A stretch of 64,000 nt of DNA from Paramecium tetraurelia (lineage: Eukaryota; Ciliophora; Oligohymenophorea; Peniculida; Parameciidae). The stretch spans positions 114,835-178,834 of the forward strand of contig NW_001798998.1 in assembly GCF_000165425.1 (NCBI RefSeq), written 5' to 3'. The notes under the pieces were generated by a model. It made no database searches and was not told the DNA's origin. It saw nothing but the letters and a program-made list of their open reading frames with translations. The position numbers and the translations under genes were made by a program. This document shows positions 49,059-58,768 of the stretch, piece after piece; position 1 is the first letter of the stretch, and each line of letters begins with the position of its first letter.

Positions 49059-52000
49059 ATGGATTAGTAGAGATTTTAGATATCTTATCCCTAATTGTAA
49101 AGCATGTTTGACACAGGCAACTTGCAATCTGGTCAATCGACTGAAATATTAGATCAAATAGGGTAAGTTGTAATGTAAATAGAAGGGGTGTTGAATAAAT
49201 TTTCAGGAGTTTGGAAAGTGATCCCAAAAGTGGAGTGCAAGATGTGAGCGATAGAGTAGAGCAATTTGGTAGTAATAAGTTGGATCCACCTGCTTTATCT
49301 CCCTTCTATATGTGCATGTACAAATAGAGCAAAGATTTCTGTATTCGAATATTAGCACTTGCAACTGTAATAATGTTTCTGATGGCTTTATTCTCTGAAG
49401 AACCATTCGAATAGATAGTGTAAGCATTTTCAATTCTTATTGCAATTTGTGCAGTGGTGATTATTGGAGCGTTGACTGACTATAGAAAGGAAAAATAATT
49501 TAGACAATTGTATTTGGAATAGGAAGAACAATAGAAGAAACTATTTTAAGTAGTTCGAAATGGAGTGATCTAATAATTGAATCATCTTGACCTTGTTGTA
49601 GGAGATATCATTACAATTAAACCAGGAGATAATGTGACTGTAGATGGAATACTCATTGATGGTACTGAGACAGTAGAAGTGGATGAAAGTATGATAACTG
49701 GTTTAACTGATTCATTATCTAAATAACCTATTTCAAGAGGCAAGAATTGTTTTATAAGAGGAGGTAGCAATATTTTTGAAGGAACAGCAAAAGTGATAGT
49801 TTTAGCTGTGGGTAAATTTACGTATTCAAACAGAATGAAGAATGATAATTAAATTAAAGAAGAGGGGGAAGAGGAATTGATTCATGATGAACGATCTCCA
49901 TTGTCAAAAGCATTAGAAACATTGGCTAAATTCTTAGTCTTCATTGGTTGCATGAGTGCTTTAGCCATGTTCATTATTTTGGAATTGTATATGGTCAGAG
50001 AACTTTAAGAATTGCAAGAGAAAATATTCTCTTAATTTACTTTAAAGAAGGTCTTATCAGATTTTATTGATGCATTCCTAATCATAGTACTCTCTATTCC
50101 AGAAGGATTGCCATTAATTGTGACATTGTCTTTGGCATTTTCGATTGCCAAATTGAGATAACAAGATATTGTGATTAGAAATTTGCATGTTTGTTAGGTG
50201 TTGGGAGGTATTGACACTATTTGCTTTGATAAAACTGGAACATTAACTTATAATAATCTCAAGGTTAGTAATGTTCACATAGCAAGTGAAGAAAGATATC
50301 ATAATTTAAGATCTAATGATCCTATTTTTAGAATGCTAGCTGAGGCAGTATTATCTACAAATTCAGCCTTTTTATCAGAAGATATTATTAATCAAATTAA
50401 ATAGGGTGAGCAAGAAGAGGGTCAATCTGAACATAGTGGGAAATCAAATAAGAAATCTTAAAAATCAAAGAGTTCTTCTTCAAAATCTATTAAATCTAAT
50501 AGTGTTTTCGAGGCAACCATAAAAAGCGATTGGAGTGGTAATAGATTGGATGTTGCTTTAATTGATTATGTGGAATTGAAACTGAAAAGGGAATTCGTCT
50601 ATGAATATTTATAGGATCTAAAGAATCAGATAAGAAAAACTATTCCAATTAATAATTATGGATTCCATACTGAAATTTTATAGATAAGAGGTGATAAATA
50701 CAGGATCATTCTGAAAGGTAAATCCAAAGAAATCATTGAAAAATGCACTTAAATCAATATCTCAATTCCAGATAATAGGGATTTCGAATTATATGAGCCA
50801 GGACAATTCAAGTTGCAAGAATGTTGTAATCAAGTTATGAACTAAGAATTTTCGGAATTAGAAAAGAAAGCAGTATTAAATTACAATTCATAATCACTAA
50901 AAACTATATCATTTGCATATAGAGATGTTTAAATAAACAATTTGATTGAATAAGATTGGAATCAATTAATCTCTTAGAATAACTTTACTTATATTGGAAC
51001 GATAGCTATGAGAGATGACATTAGACAGGAAGCTAAGAGATTAGATAGTGCTTTGAAGATGGGTAGTATGAGTGTGATGATACTGACTGGAGACACTAGA
51101 GTAAATGCAGTTAATGTAGCCAAACAATTAGGATGGGTAAGTAGTGATTAAGCAGACCATGAAATATAAAGAATAAGCGAACATTTACCAAAATCTTCTC
51201 AAATGGAATAACCTAATATCATTGAACCACCATTTATCAATAACGATGAATAATAAGCAATCAAGATTACATCAGCAATAATGGAATGTCCACAAGATGA
51301 AATTGCTCCACTCTTGAATAATAAATTTGAGCAATAATAAAATCCATCATCAGCTGCGCTAAAAACTATATTGATTTTGAATTTCTAAGAATATGTAATT
51401 AGAATTAGAAAGATCTTAAACGATTCTAAAATCTATTATACTCATTAAGAAGTTAATGAAAGAAACATAGTATCTAAAATTCCTGAGATTCTGGATGATG
51501 CCATCGCAAGCAAGGTATTATTTTTACATTTAAATCTAGTCAGTTTCAAATATGAATAAAGTATTACAAATTTTAGCAGATCTCAATTAACATTAAAAGC
51601 ATCAATTTTTGGAGGTGTATTCCAATATCAATGAATCCACTATTGGATATGTTGGAGATGGTAACAATGATGCTATTGCTTTGTAAACTGCAGCTGTAGG
51701 AATCACATTAGGAAAGACTGCCACTAACATAGCTCGAGAATGTAGTGGAGTGATCTTGATGGATGATAAATTAGATGGTATAGAACTCTGTATGAAATAC
51801 GGCAGAAACATCTTCTTAAATATCAAAAGATTCATCTATTTCTAATTGAGTTTCTTTTTGAACTCAATTGCCATCATGCTTACTGCCTCCATTGTTTTGA
51901 AATAATAACCGTACACTGTCCTAGAAGTCATTTGGTTGAGCTTGTAATTATAAAATTTCATTATTAGAGTACAAGATATATTTTCAGCTGTCGCCCTTAG

Positions 52001-52545
52001 TACTGAGATACCTTAGGATGATATCCTAAATAGAACTAAACCTGCTAAAAGAGGAGAAAACATCATAGACAAGTTTCTATTATAAATGACTTGCACATAA
52101 GCTTTATTTCAATACTTGGCTACTTTGATTGTTCTCTTTTTAACTCCGTTGATTTTTGGCATTGAGTAATGTTATTTATTTATAAAATAGGCCTTCTTAC
52201 AATCATGATTTACATGCATTAGGAGCAGAATTTGTTTCTGAATGGGCTGTTCATTATACTCTTGTCTATCATTTAACTGCTAATTTCTAGATTGTCAATT
52301 TAATATGCAGTCGTAGAATTGGATAACATGAATACAATGTCCTTGAAGGTATCCAAAAGAATAAACCATTTACGGTGATGATTATTGGCTTGATAATAAT
52401 TCAATAGGTTATCATTTATGCTGGAGGCAAGTACTTTAAAACTGCTCCTTTAACTATATTTGAAAATCTGTTTTGCTTAATTTTATCTTTTGGAGCCATG
52501 ATTGTCTTTTGGTTGTCTAAATATTTCTATTCAACTACGAAATGA
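49059..52545 (+). CDS. plasma-membrane-type Ca2+ ATPase (P2B), 1138 aa
   Basis: Ca2+-exporting P-type pump. ATG 49059, introns 49163-49182 (20 nt), 51515-51539 (25 nt) and 52166-52190 (25 nt), TGA 52543. Motifs: DQIGRGVEQIFRSLES N-region, PEGLPLIVTLSLAFSIAK (TM4 Ca2+ site), DTICFDKTGTLT phosphorylation site, LKGKSKEIIEKC nucleotide domain, ILTGDTRVNAVNVAKQLGW, GDGNNDAIALQTAAVGITLG, then TM5-10. The actuator motif normally DESSLTGES reads DESMITGLTDS, so the catalytic Glu of TGE is absent; dephosphorylation may be impaired. The protein ends right after TM10 (FWLSKYFYSTTK), with no C-terminal calmodulin-binding tail. A long Ser/Lys insertion (SEHSGKSNKKSQKSKSS) follows the P site. Confidence 0.9.
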
Positions 52546-52596
52546 GATATCAATATAGAGATATATGTAAATAAGAAAATTAAATTTAATTTATAA

Positions 52597-53202
52597 TCAA
52601 TACACAACATATTACTTAATCTCGACATTATTCAATTATTCTTATTTCAATATCTCGGAAGAGAGTTGTTCTTCCCTTCTTATAAAAATTAGACTGGCAA
52701 ATAAGATTAATGAGACAAAAAATTAAGACACAATCACCCATGCTTGGAGATCGTAATTGTTAATTGCCGACATCAAAATTATTGACAGCACAATTAATGT
52801 CAATCCTGAGACTGCAACTGAAATAATGGATATGTAGTTGAAATTTATAGTATTCCCTGGCAAATTCGATTGTTTCAATAAACACATTGTTAGTGCTATC
52901 ACAATTAAAACTAAATCAATAATTGTAATAGGATAGGCAGCTAAAATCGTATTACATACATATTAATCCTGACAATCTGATGAATTAATTCTTTCTTTAT
53001 ACAGCAATTTATTATTGAGCCTGCATCTCTTATACCCATCATATTTTAATTTGCATTCCAACTATTCCCCATAATACTCCTATTTTGAAAATTGATAATT
53101 TGAAAATAACAAAATAATCAACCACACACCAGCACTTGCCAAAAAAACAATTTGCAATGTCGTATTTGTTTTTGGATTTATCCTATTAATGTATGAATTC
53201 AT
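52597..53202 (-). CDS. four-TM membrane protein, tetraspanin-like topology, 201 aa
   Basis: Single exon, ATG 53202 (MNSYINRINPKTNTTLQIV) to TGA 52597. TM1 at about 16-36, then a ~55-residue hydrophilic loop with four Cys (QLECKLKYDGYKRCRLNNK, INSSDCQDQYVCN) and an NSS sequon, TM2-TM4 between about 88 and 180, and a charged tail (FIRREEQLSSEILK). This is the general plan of small 4-TM proteins. There is no CCG motif, so it is not a canonical tetraspanin, and the large loop is between TM1 and TM2. No family recognised. Confidence 0.65.
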
Positions 53203-53229
53203 AAAAATTTTATTATTACAATCAATACT

Positions 53230-53936
53230 ATGATGTAATTACTTAAATTTAATACCATAGAATGCACTCATTTTGATAAACATATTTAATACTAATTCCA
53301 AAGTGATACCAAAAAGAGATAGTTCTTAAGATAAGTCATTGTACTAAACCAGAAAAACCAATATGAAACGAGAAGAAGATTTATATTGAAGTTCAATATG
53401 AAAACCTTGGCTCAAATCAGAATTGCCTATACTTAATCTAATAATGCATTAAGATTCCCAACGAAGAATGAGAAGAAAGTGGAAGATGCACATCAATATA
53501 TTAACTGAAAAAATAGGGGAAGTATAGAAAAGGATGAGAATATGACTCAACAAATATAATAGGGCCCAAGATAAATCTACAAAATGGAATACAAAAATAA
53601 GATTATTAAAGATTTATTTACTAAAATCAGAAATTATCAGATTCCATTTATAATTTAATTTGTTAATTGCATCTAAAAGGAAAGGTGAAGCGGACTATAT
53701 ATTTTATCTAACTTAAACCTCATCAGACTTGATCTATTGACACCATTTAAGAAGTAAATATGTAATTTTTGATTTAGTTTTAGAAATTAATTGTCCTCAA
53801 ATAATTATTTAATATTGGCAAACAGAATTTACCTATTTTTTGAACTAGCTGTTAGGATGGGTGAACTTAAGTAAATAACATTTTATTCTAGAACCTTTAG
53901 ATCTTAAATTTTACATCCTCAATTGATAAAAGACAC
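53230..53936 (+). pseudogene. interrupted gene of unknown family
   Basis: ATG 53230 (MMQLLKFNTIECTHFDKHI) gives 92 codons to an in-frame TGA at 53506 (..DAHQYIN). Beyond it the same frame continues as clear coding (GSIEKDENMTQQIQQG, FTKIRNYQIPFIIQF). After a one-base shift near 53680 it continues through another in-frame TGA to LVLEINCPQIIIQYWQTEFT and LLGWVNLSKQHFILEPLD, ending at TGA 53934. No introns of the usual size remove the interruptions. Best read as a recent pseudogene, or a gene with UGA readthrough plus one indel. Confidence 0.45.
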
Positions 53937-54465
53937 GGAAGATTTAGAGTATAAGTTTAAGGAGAACAGATTAGATACACATCTTTAAGAATATTTTATT
54001 TTAAAATTTTTCTTTTTTCTAATTGTTTTGTTCATTCTTACCTGACCTACACTTAAATTAAACTGAGCTGAGATTACAGAATTTTCAATCCTTCTTTTAT
54101 AACCCTTAAATTTTTTAGTTATGCTTAGATTAATGGAGAAAATCTGAACTTTTTTGTTGTTGTTAATTTCAATTTATTATTAAATTTTTCTTTTCTATTT
54201 TTTCACATGTTTCAATCTAACTTATTAATTCATAACTTTTGTTATAAGGAGATTGGTTGAAAAATAGAATATTAAAACTCAATTGTGTTTTAAACACATC
54301 ATTTTCATAAATGATAAACAGTATGTTGTACAAACCATATGCCTATTTAGCAGTGTTTGACTATTGTATGAAAAAGGTTGAGATTCATCTTTATTTGAGT
54401 TGACCGTTCTTGACTTTTTAATATCAGACTGGAAATTAAATTCGATTATGTAATTAGAAATCAAA
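53937..54465. other. AT-rich intergenic
   Basis: No coding frame recognised. The short minus-strand frame at 54279-54464 is unsupported. Confidence 0.45.
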
Positions 54466-54936
54466 ATGTTTTAGGAAGATTAAATATTTTAATTTGACTT
54501 AAGAGAAAAGATCAGTTGATACGATTTTTTCGAGTAGCAAAGAATAAGTCAGCTCAAATTTAAGAATAAAAAAAGTCTGATTATAAATAAGTATTGGAAA
54601 AAATAAAATATCAAAAAAATACAGATTAAATTAGGAGCAAGAAAAGAATTAGAGACCTGATTAATCATTTGAAACTAAATTACAAAAAACTAAAATAAAT
54701 TAATGGAAACCTCACTTCGTTAGAATCGAATAAAATGTCTTAGAAAATGTTCAAGAAGTAGGACTAAATTTGGATACATTGATTTTTGCAAGCTGGAATC
54801 AGTAATAATCTTAGAAATATAAGGAAAAATAAACACAAATTAAAGTGCGAAAATGTCCAAAGAATTTTGTTCATAAGACTATGTCCACAGAATAATAATT
54901 CTCTAGACAAATAAATAATTTTCAAAAAATCATTGA
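54466..54936 (+). CDS. Lys-rich hypothetical protein, 140 aa, possibly continuing past TGA
   Basis: ATG 54466 (MFQEDQIFQFDLREKI), introns 54515-54537 (23 nt) and 54719-54743 (25 nt) that restore frame, TGA 54934. The middle is basic and helical (TDQIRSKKRIRDLINHLKLN), then RSRTKFGYIDFCKLESVIIL and CSQDYVHRIIILQTNKQFS. After the TGA the same frame remains coding-like for ~80 codons (HYNGLEFYNLFFQRLYDKSF, KDGGLLKQIFSIFKM). The stop may therefore be a lesion, an error or readthrough. An alternative frame across 54760-55096 is also open but would need an unsupported junction. Confidence 0.45.
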
Positions 54937-55096
54937 TTTGCCAGTTTCCATTTCTACTTTTGGATAAAATCCTCTTGTAAAAATAGAAAAAATTTAGAAC
55001 ATTACAATGGTCTAGAATTCTATAATTTGTTCTTCCAAAGACTTTATGATAAATCATTTTTATAGGAGAATTTCATAAAAGATGGAGGACTTTTGA

Positions 55097-55363
55097 AGCA
55101 AATTTTTTCCATATTTAAAATGATTATTGTTTTTAGAACCTAAATTTCAATATATAAGTTTTGGAATGACCTTAAATTAGGATTTTAGGTTCTCACAATA
55201 TCAATTTTAAGTTAAAAACTATTTATTTCAAGGTAAGTATTAAATTATATCATTGTTGTTTTTAATTTATAATATTAGTTTACCAAAACACACTCTTTCC
55301 TACAAACACAAATTGTAAAAAATTTCCTGAATTGATCATAGTAGAAATGTAAAATGACAAAAA
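55097..55363. other. AT-rich region after the Lys-rich gene
   Basis: May contain the continuation of the preceding interrupted gene up to about 55240; nothing else seen before the tRNA-Met. Confidence 0.4.
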
Positions 55364-55437
55364 CTTGACCCTTGAGGAATTGAACCTCGAGCTTCCAATT
55401 ATGAGTTGGTTGCACCACTATTGTGCGAAAGAATCAA
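55364..55437 (-). tRNA. tRNA-Met (CAT)
   Basis: Minus strand: paired ends (TTGATTC with GGGTCAA, or GATTCTT with AAGGGTC in an alternative register), D stem GCAC/GTGC, anticodon arm ACCAA-CTCATAA-TTGGA giving CAT with U33 and A37, T arm GAGG-TTCAATT-CCTC, and a T5 run on its 3' side. It shares the D arm and the A:A first anticodon-stem pair with the array at 24.9-26.3 kb. Exact ends are uncertain by 2 nt. Confidence 0.7.
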
Positions 55438-55666
55438 TATATAATAGCCATCCAAAGATTAAGTGAGAATATAAAATTTATATATCTAGGCTATGATTTA
55501 GATGTCTCAATCTCATTAAATTATCTAAGATGATCAAGAGTTCTTGAATTATTTTGTATATATATTTTGGTTCTAAGTAATTTAAGAATGCTTTTGGTTG
55601 CTTTAATACATAAAAATAATTATTGAGATAAATATTATAATAGTAGTGATTTAGACTCATCATTTC

Positions 55667-55831
55667 CCTTATTTTGAACTATAAATTATTATTTTGGAGA
55701 ATTCATTAATGAAAGGATAAGAAATATGTTAAGCTAGCCCTCCTAGCTCAGTTGGTCAGAGCGTTGGCCTTTTAAGCCAAATGTCAAGGGTTCGACCCCC
55801 TTGGAGGGCGGTTCTTTTTTATTTTTTAATT
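55667..55831 (+). repeat. inverted repeat, left arm (contains tRNA-Lys)
   Basis: About 165 bp, nearly identical (about 97% by eye) to the reverse complement of 56712-56877. It covers the whole tRNA-Lys plus ~70 bp of 5' and ~20 bp of 3' flank. The arms face each other across an 880-bp spacer that includes the assembly gap. Confidence 0.85.
55737..55810 (+). tRNA. tRNA-Lys (TTT), copy 1
   Basis: Canonical cloverleaf: acceptor GCCCTCC/GGAGGGC, A box TAGCTCAGTTGG, anticodon arm TTGGC-CTTTTAA-GCCAA (TTT, U33), T arm AGGG-TTCGACC-CCCT, B box GGTTCGACCCC, and a T6 run right after the 3' end. Reads AAA/AAG lysine codons. Confidence 0.92.
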
Positions 55832-56029
55832 ATCATAAATTAAATGTAAATACAAGCTGTAATTATCAAACAATTATCGATTTTACTACTATTTAATATA
55901 AAATAACGCATATTGAACTGAAAGTATTTGTATATTCAAAGCATTCTACCATTATTAAAGTAATTCAAAAATATATGAATTATCAAATGGTTTCCAATAC
56001 AAATAATTATTATTAGAGATATTATAAAT

Positions 56030-56179
56030 NNNNNNNNNNNNNNNNNNNNNNNNNNNNNNNNNNNNNNNNNNNNNNNNNNNNNNNNNNNNNNNNNNNNNNN
56101 NNNNNNNNNNNNNNNNNNNNNNNNNNNNNNNNNNNNNNNNNNNNNNNNNNNNNNNNNNNNNNNNNNNNNNNNNNNNNNN
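56030..56179. other. assembly gap (150 N)
   Basis: A run of 150 N between the inverted-repeat arms. The true length is unknown. Confidence 0.98.
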
Positions 56180-56690
56180 TGACCCCCTTCCAATTTGCTA
56201 ACTTGAATAAACTACTGTACCTGACTCATCTCCACTCATACTGCTTCTCCTTCTTTGGCTACTCAAATCACCGTCGCCTTCTCTGAACTTGCTCTTTTCG
56301 CCCAGCCTTTTCCCTCGCTCTTCCGCCCCCGCTTTGTCCACCCACTCCCCCCTGTGTTAGCATGATTCTGGCCTTCTCTCCTCTCACCCCTACTATATCT
56401 TCGCCACCCGTGTAATACAGAGCTTTCCTCTTTACAACCTACTAGTTGCACTTGGCTTTTTCCTACATAGAACCATAACGTATCCAAACCTCCTTAAACT
56501 CGCATATCTATCCACTAATCACCCTTTAGGAGTCGGCTAGAATTTTGCGACTAGGCTCCTTCGCGATCGACACAACAGTAGCATGTCTAACCCCCAATGC
56601 CGCATTAAGTTCCCACTTTGCTCGTCCCTAAGGTGCCTCTTTCCCAATTTCGCGCTAACCTAGCCACTCCATAATCAGATCTTTAGTTTT
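56180..56690. other. GC-rich island of unknown nature
   Basis: About 510 bp of roughly 50% GC, against about 25-30% elsewhere, directly after the gap and inside the inverted repeat. The minus strand is purine-rich with G runs; the plus strand is pyrimidine-rich with C runs. The minus strand is open for ~140 codons under the ciliate code (with many TAG/TAA as Gln), but the translation (e.g. GVGGQSGGGRAREKAGRKEQ) looks unlike a folded protein, and such a run is expected by chance at this GC. No rRNA, SRP or RNase P core recognised by eye. It ends sharply at AT-rich DNA near 56690. Confidence 0.7.
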
Positions 56691-56711
56691 TCAATTAAAA
56701 AATTAATTAAT

Positions 56712-56877
56712 TATTAAAAATAAAAAAGAACCGCCCTCCAAGGGGGTCGAACCCTTGACATTTGGCTTAAAAGGCCAACGCTCTGACCAACTGAGCTAGG
56801 AGGGCTAGCTTAACATATTTCTTATCCTTTCATTAATGAATTCTCCAAAATAATAATTTATAATTCAAAATAAGGAA
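56712..56877 (-). repeat. inverted repeat, right arm (contains tRNA-Lys)
   Basis: Reverse complement of 55667-55831 with only a few differences (e.g. GAACT versus GAATT at the outer end). The inner boundary falls within a T/A-rich tract, the outer one at TTATTTTGAA. Confidence 0.85.
56732..56805 (-). tRNA. tRNA-Lys (TTT), copy 2
   Basis: Identical in sequence to copy 1 over the tRNA body, on the opposite strand, with the same T6 run downstream. All stems pair perfectly, so both copies could be functional if both exist in the genome. Confidence 0.88.
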
Positions 56878-57352
56878 TTATTCTCTTTTGATAAATTCCT
56901 ATATAAAATCTAAACAAATTATTGATTATAAACTGGCTTGAATTAGCTTTTCTATAGATTTACTCATTTATGCATAATCCATTATTGAATTTATGTAATA
57001 TTTATAGATAACCCTAAATCAATTTATTGAATTATTAATATGAATAAATTATTTCGCTTTGCCAAAGTGATTGCAAAATCGATTTTCAAACCTGTTTAAA
57101 CAAGTTTTTATAGGATTCCTTAAATTAATCAAGTTATAAGTGATGATAATAGAAAGAAACACTCATTTAATACACTCGCATTCTAGTAATTTAAATTAAT
57201 ATATATATTTCTAGGAATCATTTGCAAATAATTTACTTATAAAATTAAGTACAAATACAATAAAAAGTATAAGCAGGCCTCTCGGAATTAGGTAATTAAT
57301 TTTAAACTATCCCAAGTAAAAATCAATGCCTAGTTATTAAAATAAACAAATT
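56878..57352. other. AT-rich intergenic
   Basis: No gene seen. One short stretch near 57050-57115 has mildly higher GC and a small palindrome-like TTTAAACAAG context, without further support. Confidence 0.4.
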
Positions 57353-57664
57353 ATGTCAGGTTTGCAGGAGACTATAGTCCTTGCGTTAACCCCGAATAGT
57401 TTGTTCATGCTTTATAGTTTTATAGATATGGAGCCGTGGCTTAATTCTATAGTATCGACGATTTGGAGACAACCAACAGCGGTTACGAATCAGACCCAGA
57501 GGTTGAATTTTAGGATAGCCAGATTCTATGAAGCAATGGCTAGCCAATGGATTTATTCTGATGGTTTTATTTAAAATGGCTTTTATTTTAATCATCTTTT
57601 AATATTATAGAATTTTCTATCAATAAACTTAAACATAGAATAGATGATCTATCTTTTGGATTGA
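57353..57664 (+). CDS. ORF of unknown function, 103 aa (higher GC)
   Basis: ATG 57353 (MSGLQETIVLALTPNSLFML) runs 73 codons free even of TAA/TAG, then continues under the ciliate code to TGA 57662. The first 220 bp have clearly higher GC than the flanks, with rare codons such as GCG, CCG and ACG. The opposite strand is also open (RNRCWLSPNRRYYRIKPRLH). Codon use is unlike neighbouring genes. It could be a transferred fragment or an organelle-derived insert; no family recognised. Confidence 0.35.
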
Positions 57665-57772
57665 TAAATTTTCATATAATAGTTTGAATAAAGCTGGGAA
57701 TTAGGAGAAATGTAGCTGTATACCATCTTATTGGATTTTGATGATATTATCAATTAAAAATTTTATTATTAA

Positions 57773-58532
57773 ATGAATAAAGAGAGTGTGCCAATGTTTA
57801 AGTTTATAGTCATAGGCGATCAATGTAAGTGGGTATGTCAGACTTAGCTGTGGGTAAAAGTAGCTTTGTAAAATAATATTCCGAATCCATTTTCATTGAA
57901 ACTCATAAACCAACTATCGGAGTAGAATTTGTAAAAAAAATGGTAGTTGTGGATAAACGCAAGGTTGAATTATAAATTTGGGATACTGTATTTCAGGTCT
58001 TATAAAATAGGCTGGATAAGAATAATTTCGTAGTATGATTAAGAGTTTTTATCGTGGTGCAGCTGCAGTTTTTGTTTTGTATAGTGTAAATTAAAGAGAT
58101 TCCTTTGAAAAATTGCATGAATGGTTAGGAGAATTACAGGAGAGTGCTCATGAAGAAATTGTTAAAATTTTGGTTGGAAATAAATCAGATTTGGATAGAG
58201 AAATTTCAATATAAGAGGCAGAAAAATTCATGAATGGAAATAATTTTAGTTTATTTTTTGAAACATCTGCCAAAACAGGATAAAATGTAGAAAAAGTAAA
58301 TATAGTTATTGATTTTAAGGTTTTTGTAGAAGCTGTCAAATTAGTAATTATGCGTATGTTTACAAGTGAATCCTTTAAAAACTCTATAAAAACAATCAAA
58401 AAGACACCTGCAAATTCTAGACAAAATACTAGTAGAAACGAGCTATAAGATGATTCGAATTAAATACAGAAACCAATACAATTATAAGTTACTCCACAAG
58501 CACAAAAACAAGAAGAAAAGTAATGTTGTTGA
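57773..58532 (+). CDS. Rab-family small GTPase, 229 aa
   Basis: Membrane-trafficking GTPase. ATG 57773, introns 57825-57847 (23 nt), 57988-58010 (23 nt) and 58296-58319 (24 nt), TGA 58530. G motifs: GDQ-x-AVGKSSF (G1; the Cys at the exon joint is normally Gly/Ser), T of KPTIGVEF (G2), WDTAGQEQF (G3, restored exactly by intron 2), NKSDLD (G4), ETSAKTG (G5). A long Gln/Ser/Thr-rich hypervariable tail ends KQCC, a geranylgeranylation signal. Closest by eye to the Rab5/Rab2-like group (IGVEFVKK, FRSMIKSFYRGAA); exact subfamily uncertain. Confidence 0.85.
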
Positions 58533-58768
58533 ATATTAAAATATTGTCATGTATTATATATAACATTATTGCATCCAATTAATTTAAAAATTAATACTCA
58601 ATTAGTTAAATTTAAGGAAAGAGTTTTAATATGATATTATCTGAGAAAAGAGAGTTTATTTCTAAAATGATATGAAAAGGAATTTTTAATTAAAGAAATT
58701 AACTTTTGAATTATTTTAAAATATTTAGCATTACTTAATTTTATAGTAACCATAAATTACTAACAATT

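Noticed and set aside
56263-56487. Minus-strand ORF in the GC-rich island (WFYVGKSQVQLVGCKEESS..)
   Set aside because: At this GC, stop-poor frames are expected by chance; the translation is low-complexity and Gly/Arg-rich with no domain.
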